Assembly (NCBI GenBank): GCA_023485185.1 | Contig: JAMCZP010000207.1 | Coordinates: 1 to 8,395, forward strand | Direction: 5' to 3' | Source of the DNA: Gammaproteobacteria bacterium | GTDB taxonomy: Bacteria > Pseudomonadota > Gammaproteobacteria > Pseudomonadales > Halomonadaceae | DNA length: 8,395 nucleotides | Part shown: in pieces, positions 5,338-8,395 of the stretch | Position numbering within the stretch: position 1 is the first letter of the stretch | Layout: the number at the start of each line of letters is the position of its first letter | Notes under the pieces: model-generated | Told to the model about the DNA's origin: nothing | What the model saw: only the letters and a program-made list of their open reading frames with translations | Databases searched by the model: none | Translations under genes and position numbers: made by a program

Positions 5338-5854
5338 CGCCCAAAACAAAACTGCCCGGCACAATGGCCGGGCAGTCGCGCCACCTACCAAAGTAAACGC
5401 GAAGTATGAGCATAACACGCGCCCAGACGTTTCCGCCTTGCTGACTCGTTTGGACAAGGTAAAGGAGAATGGGCCCGGTCGTTGGTTGGCGTGCTGCCCA
5501 GCCCACCAAGACCGATCACCTAGCCTAGCAGTACGTGAGACGCCAGACGGCACCATCCTAGTGAAGTGCTTTGCTGAGTGCCCTACAGCAGACGTGCTAG
5601 CCGCCGTTGGCTTAGAGCTGAAAGATCTGTTCCCGCAGCGTGACCAGGATGACTACCACGCCAGCAAGCGCCCTGGTGAACGCTGGGTACCCCGTGACGT
5701 ACTGAGTGCCATAGCACAAGAGGCGCTGATTACCCTGTTAGCAGCGGAAGCCACACACCGGGGCGAACGGCTGGCGCGTGCCGATCTTGACCGGCTGGCC
5801 ACCGCTGCCGGTCGTTTGCGTAACGCTGCAAGGGAGGTGGGCTGTCATGTATGA
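5324..5854 (+). CDS. CHC2-type primase zinc-finger protein without a catalytic domain
   Basis: A 176-aa protein whose centre is a DnaG-like zinc finger. Cys58-Pro-Ala-His61 (with Cys57 next to it) and Cys82-x3-Cys86 supply the ligands, with the RSPSLAV strand between and CPTADVLAAVGL after, as in CHC2 fingers that contact template DNA. The usual Toprim and helicase domains are absent; only a charged helical tail (120-172) follows. It could act with the DUF3987 protein encoded immediately downstream, giving a split counterpart of large satellite-phage primase-helicases such as P4 alpha. ATG at 5324 or 5327 follows AAGGCAGGGGG. It overlaps the upstream gene by 14 nt and the downstream gene by 8 nt. 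A perfect hairpin lies over codons 10-18. Confidence 0.85.
   Translation: MMHANAQNKTARHNGRAVAPPTKVNAKYEHNTRPDVSALLTRLDKVKENGPGRWLACCPAHQDRSPSLAVRETPDGTILVKCFAECPTADVLAAVGLELKDLFPQRDQDDYHASKRPGERWVPRDVLSAIAQEALITLLAAEATHRGERLARADLDRLATAAGRLRNAAREVGCHV
5351..5376 (-). terminator. perfect 10-bp hairpin, an intrinsic terminator for antisense transcription
   Basis: ACTGCCCGGC (5351-5360) and GCCGGGCAGT (5367-5376) form a GC-rich stem with a 6-nt loop. On the plus strand it is preceded by AAAACAAA and has no T-run. Read on the minus strand it is followed by TTTGTTTT, a typical terminator. It lies 27 nt inside a coding gene, so it may stop antisense transcripts or slow early elongation of the gene. 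Confidence 0.5.
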
Positions 5855-7382
5855 AGCCGCACAAGCAAGGGGTGCTACCTGGTTAGATGATTATGCCCAA
5901 AACCGCCAGCCCGGAGCACCTAAGCCATTACTGCCATTGCCTAGCACCTTAGCACCGGTTGCCCCGTTTCAACCTGACATGTTGCCTGATGCGATCAGCG
6001 CCTATGTAATGGATGTAGCCGACCGCCAGCAGTGCCCGCCTGACTTTGTTGCCGTGACGGCAATCTGTGCGCTGTCTGCCCTGGTAGGCCGTAAGGTGCT
6101 GGTATGCCCCAAGCAGCGGGATGATTGGACAGTCACACCCAACCAATGGGGCGCGATCATTGGACGCCCCAGCGCCATGAAAAGCCCCAGCATGAAAGCC
6201 GCACTTGCCCCGCTGGTGCGGATCCAGCAAGACGCCAGCGACAGCCACAGCGAAGCCCTTCAGCAGTACAAGGCAGAGCAAAAGCTGGTGGAACTGGAAA
6301 AGAAGGCCACGGAGGACAAAGCCAAAAAACTACACCAGCAGGGCAAGCGAGACGAAGCGTTAGCCGTTTTGGTAGAGGCCGAGTATGAAGCGCCGGCCCC
6401 AGGTAAGCCGCGGCTTATCGTTAATGACGCCACCGTGGAAAAACTGGGGGAGCTGCTTAACGAGAACCCCAACGGCCTTATCCTGGTGCGTGATGAGTTA
6501 GCGGGTTGGTTGGGTAAGCTGGCGCAAGATGACTACCAAAGCGACCGCGCCTTTTACCTCGAGTGCTTTGACGGTAACGGACGCTTTACCTATGACCGCA
6601 TAGGCCGGGGCACTATCGAGATAGAGAACTGCACCCTATCCATGATTGGCGGCATTCAGCCCGACAAGATAGCCCCCATCGTGCGCAGCGCCAGCAACGG
6701 CACCGCCAACGATGGATTGGTTCAGCGCCTTCAGCTAGCCGTGTGGCCCGACGACCTGAGGCAATGGCGCTGGCGCGACCGTGCCCCAGATCCCCAGGCA
6801 CGGCACGCTTACGAACAAACCTTTTTCAGGCTGCAAGGGCTGGCGCTAGAAACCGATGCCGAAGGCGAGCCGCCCGCGTGGCGCTTCACCCCAGAAGCAC
6901 AGGCGTTGTTCATTGAATGGATGGAAGGTATCAACGCTGAAGCCCGTGAAAGCGATCTGGCACCAGCGCTAGAAAGCCACCTACTCAAGATGCCCCAGAC
7001 CATTGCAGGACTGGCGCTGCTGTTTGAGCTGATAGAAGGGGAAGGTGGGGCCGTGGGCATTGTATCCGCTGCCCGGGCTTTAGAGTGGGCTGACTACTTA
7101 AAGACCCATGCAGAGCGCCTGTATAGCGCTGCCATCAACCGAGGGGCCATAGGGGCCGCGCTGATAGTCAAACGCCGGGATAAGCTGCCAAGCCCGTTCA
7201 CATCGCGGGACGTGCGCCGCAAGCAGTGGGCCGGGCTAGACAGCACAGAGGCCGTGCGTGATGCGCTTGATGTACTGGTGGAACACCACCACCTGACCGC
7301 GCTGGAAGTGCCGACCACCACCAAGCCTAGAACCGACTACCACTGGCACCCGGAATTGGTACCGGTTAGGGAGGTGCTCTAA
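5847..7382 (+). CDS. DUF3987 P-loop protein, putative element replication ATPase/helicase
   Basis: A 511-aa protein of the DUF3987 type (YfjI-like proteins in prophage-type islands), common beside primase-like genes in integrated elements. After a Pro-rich N-terminus, residues 45-100 carry the family start with VTAICALSALVGRKVLVCPK. The P-loop variant is GRPSAMKSPSM (106-116, with Lys112). A charged, probably coiled-coil insert spans about 130-180. The Walker-B-like strand is LILVRDELAGW (211-221; Asp216, Glu217), and a sensor-like region SMIGGIQPDKI follows at 265-275. The C-terminal third is helical and ends with a winged-helix-like part (450-511). ATG at 5847 follows AGGGAGG and overlaps the zinc-finger gene by 8 nt; an upstream start at 5778 lacks such a site. 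A role in element DNA replication is inferred. Confidence 0.88.
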   Translation: MYEAAQARGATWLDDYAQNRQPGAPKPLLPLPSTLAPVAPFQPDMLPDAISAYVMDVADRQQCPPDFVAVTAICALSALVGRKVLVCPKQRDDWTVTPNQWGAIIGRPSAMKSPSMKAALAPLVRIQQDASDSHSEALQQYKAEQKLVELEKKATEDKAKKLHQQGKRDEALAVLVEAEYEAPAPGKPRLIVNDATVEKLGELLNENPNGLILVRDELAGWLGKLAQDDYQSDRAFYLECFDGNGRFTYDRIGRGTIEIENCTLSMIGGIQPDKIAPIVRSASNGTANDGLVQRLQLAVWPDDLRQWRWRDRAPDPQARHAYEQTFFRLQGLALETDAEGEPPAWRFTPEAQALFIEWMEGINAEARESDLAPALESHLLKMPQTIAGLALLFELIEGEGGAVGIVSAARALEWADYLKTHAERLYSAAINRGAIGAALIVKRRDKLPSPFTSRDVRRKQWAGLDSTEAVRDALDVLVEHHHLTALEVPTTTKPRTDYHWHPELVPVREVL

Positions 7383-8164
7383 TGGGACGTTGGCTATCTA
7401 AAATCCACAAAAGCCCTATGTGTGCAACTGACAAAACTGACTTATCTGAATCTGTCAGAAAAGTCAGTGACACAACTAGGACATTTAGCGAAACGGCAAG
7501 CGCTACCGCTGCAATCCTGAAAATCCCTATGTGTGTAACTGACAAAACTGACTTATCTGAATCTGTCAGAAAAGTCAGTGACACAACTAAGGCATTTCAG
7601 GAAAAACAGGGGGGAGGTGCTGCCGATGTAAACGCCATGCTGGACACGCTGAAGGCTATAGGTCGTGACCTAGGCGGTGATCTTGAAAGGCTGGCGCGTG
7701 AAAGGCTAATGCCGCTGGCCAATCCTGTACGTGCTGAGGTCATCGCAGCTTTAGACGATGCGTTCATGGTAGCGCCTGACCTACCTAGTGCCCGCAAGCA
7801 ATGCCGCCATTTGCTAACCGATATGGACACCATGGAAGCCGCCAAAGCCTGCTGGCCTGCATTGCCTGCACATGTAGGCGAGGTGCCCGACACAAACCGC
7901 CGGCAAACCGTTATGCCCATTGTAGAGCCATGGCTGGCGATGATAGAGCGGCATTGCCCGCTGGTGCCTGAGGATAAGCGCTTTATTCGCGTGAGGCTGG
8001 CTATATTGGCCCCAGGTCACGCCATGCGCCTGGCCCGCCAGTACGTTGAAGCATGGGAACAGGCAGAGCAGCAAGAGCCACGTAGTCACGCCAAAGACAA
8101 TGCAGGACGCCGCGCTGCCAATTGCCTGCTTATGAGTGGCCACAAGGCTAAGAGGATTCAGTAA
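7382..8164 (+). CDS. hypothetical protein with an N-terminal duplicated segment
   Basis: A 260-aa protein starting in a TAATG overlap with the DUF3987 gene, after AGGGAGG. Residues 12-35 and 49-72 are nearly the same 24-aa unit (PMC-T/V-DKTDLSESVRKVSDTT), encoded by 73-bp repeats 111 bp apart. The remainder (86-260) is a different, Ala- and Arg-rich, mainly helical domain with GGDLERLARERLMPLANP, ADVNAMLD and a basic C-terminus. I do not recognise it. The repeat part may be present for its DNA sequence more than for its peptide, while the body is a normal coding gene. An in-frame ATG at 7637 could begin a protein of about 175 aa without the repeats, but its ribosome site (GGGGGGAGG at about 7609) is too far upstream. 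It is the last gene of the operon. Confidence 0.75.
   Translation: MGRWLSKIHKSPMCATDKTDLSESVRKVSDTTRTFSETASATAAILKIPMCVTDKTDLSESVRKVSDTTKAFQEKQGGGAADVNAMLDTLKAIGRDLGGDLERLARERLMPLANPVRAEVIAALDDAFMVAPDLPSARKQCRHLLTDMDTMEAAKACWPALPAHVGEVPDTNRRQTVMPIVEPWLAMIERHCPLVPEDKRFIRVRLAILAPGHAMRLARQYVEAWEQAEQQEPRSHAKDNAGRRAANCLLMSGHKAKRIQ
7414..7486 (+). repeat. 73-bp direct repeat, copy 1, with internal CTGAC dyad
   Basis: Matches 7525-7597 at 70 of 73 bases. It contains CTGAC at 7428-7432 and 7437-7441 and the reverse GTCAG at 7454-7458 and 7463-7467, exactly symmetric about 7447.5. The motifs in each arm are 9 bp apart with AAAA spacers. Confidence 0.9.
7525..7597 (+). repeat. 73-bp direct repeat, copy 2, with internal CTGAC dyad
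   Basis: Second copy, 111 bp (37 codons) after the first, so the reading frame is kept. The differences are C to T at 7536 and two substitutions near the end (7590 and 7592). It has the same four-element dyad, with CTGAC at 7539-7543 and 7548-7552 and GTCAG at 7565-7569 and 7574-7578. The 38-bp spacer between copies is unrelated sequence. Confidence 0.9.
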
Positions 8165-8210
8165 GCGCCATTGCCAGCCCTCCAATCCCTGGATACCAGT
8201 TTGGCGTTAC

Positions 8211-8233
8211 CGATGTCGGATTTTCCGACATCG
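8211..8233. repeat. perfect 10-bp hairpin CGATGTCGGA/TCCGACATCG
   Basis: The two arms (8211-8220 and 8224-8233) are exact reverse complements with a TTT loop, 47 bp after the last gene. No T-run follows on the plus strand (CTTAAAAG), and none on the minus strand (GTAACGCC). It may be a transcript-stabilising 3' hairpin, a protein-binding palindrome or a small dispersed repeat. Confidence 0.65.
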
Positions 8234-8239
8234 CTTAAA

Positions 8240-8306
8240 AGAGTAGATTCTGCCACCTTTTAGCGCCGACCTGAGAAACCCCAACAGAGTAGTTTAAAGC
8301 TACTCT
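8240..8306. repeat. AGAGTAG repeat set with 7-bp inverted repeat
   Basis: AGAGTAG occurs at 8240-8246 and 8286-8292, and its exact reverse complement CTACTCT at 8300-8306. The last two form a stem with loop TTTAAAG. The position in a non-coding tail and the three copies suggest a regulator binding region, but no nearby gene in the window would be its clear target. Confidence 0.4.
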
Positions 8307-8324
8307 CAAATTCCTTTGCCCACC

Positions 8325-8350
8325 AAGCCCGGCACCTGCTGGGCTTTTTT
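8325..8350 (+). terminator. intrinsic terminator of the element operon
   Basis: AAGCCCGGC (8325-8333) pairs with GCTGGGCTT (8338-8346), nine pairs including one G-U, around loop ACCT, with a T-run at 8345-8350. It lies about 160 bp after the last gene and would end the operon that begins at alpA. No gene is visible in 8165-8395, apart from a possible ribosome-site-like TAAGGAG at 8361 without a start codon close by. Confidence 0.85.
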
Positions 8351-8395
8351 ACGCCTGAGCTAAGGAGCTGTATTCGCTTCACGCTAGCATCATCG

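Noticed and set aside
7275..7292. GGTGG/CCACC mini-hairpin near the end of the DUF3987 gene
   Set aside because: It is only five pairs, made of common codons in a GC-rich gene, with no tail or repeat partner.
7366..7584. Minus-strand ORF across the 73-bp repeats as a gene
   Set aside because: It is open only because of the repeat composition, has no ribosome site, and lies over the coupled plus-strand gene. It is kept as an observation about the repeat, not as a CDS.
7414..7597. CRISPR array
   Set aside because: There are only two repeats, each 73 bp with a dyad, with a single 38-bp spacer, and they lie inside a coding frame.
7609..7627. GGGGGGAGGTGCTGCCGATG as the true start of the last gene
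   Set aside because: The ATG is followed at once by TAA in its frame, and the in-frame ATG at 7637 is about 20 nt from the purine run, too far for a normal start.
8175..8200. attR copy of the tRNA end
   Set aside because: CCCTCCAATCCCTGG shares only short words with the tRNA T-arm and acceptor stem and does not keep their order.

Overview
The window is a stretch of gammaproteobacterial chromosome carrying the left end of an integrated genetic element. The first gene is the 3' part of a CvrA/NhaP2-type K+/H+ antiporter, followed by a complete tRNA-Ser(UGA) with its own promoter and terminator. The protein types, the moderately high GC and the codon use suggest a Halomonas-like (Halomonadaceae/Oceanospirillales) host. 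That placement is an impression, not a computed result.

The element starts at the 3' end of the tRNA gene. About 160 bp downstream is a P4-type tyrosine recombinase (1861-3144), which overlaps an unrecognised 246-aa gene (3137-3877). A short gap with a perfect 10-bp inverted repeat (3886-3920) separates this pair from a second, very compact operon (3979-8164): an AlpA-type regulator, an Ash-like ORF, two small helical proteins of 82 and 140 aa, a 176-aa CHC2-type zinc-finger protein, a DUF3987 P-loop protein, and a 260-aa protein whose 5' end contains two near-identical 73-bp repeats. Every junction in this operon is an overlap of 1 to 14 nt. A non-coding tail (8165-8395) holds a perfect hairpin, an AGAGTAG repeat set and a strong intrinsic terminator. 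The matching right attachment site is not in the window, so the element continues beyond it.

The most interesting signal lies inside the Ash-like ORF (4254-4467). The DNA can encode a phage P4-like RNA immunity circuit. It has an 8-nt sequence AATCAAGG (seqA-like, 4276-4283), its exact complement CCTTGATT (seqB-like, 4373-4380) exposed in the loop of a predicted 63-nt three-way-junction RNA (4341-4403), and a second AATCAAGG (seqC-like, 4449-4456) that forms part of the Shine-Dalgarno sequence of an internal start codon at 4467. Between seqA and seqB sits an intrinsic terminator whose left arm can instead pair with a segment overlapping seqA. Binding of the small RNA to seqA would therefore be expected to switch the leader from read-through to termination. 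The folding was done by eye and the mechanism is inference by analogy with P4.

In the working model, the integrase and AlpA control integration and excision, the leader RNA silences the downstream operon in the integrated state, and the zinc-finger and DUF3987 proteins are a candidate replication module, possibly acting on the dyad-symmetric repeats at 7414-7597.
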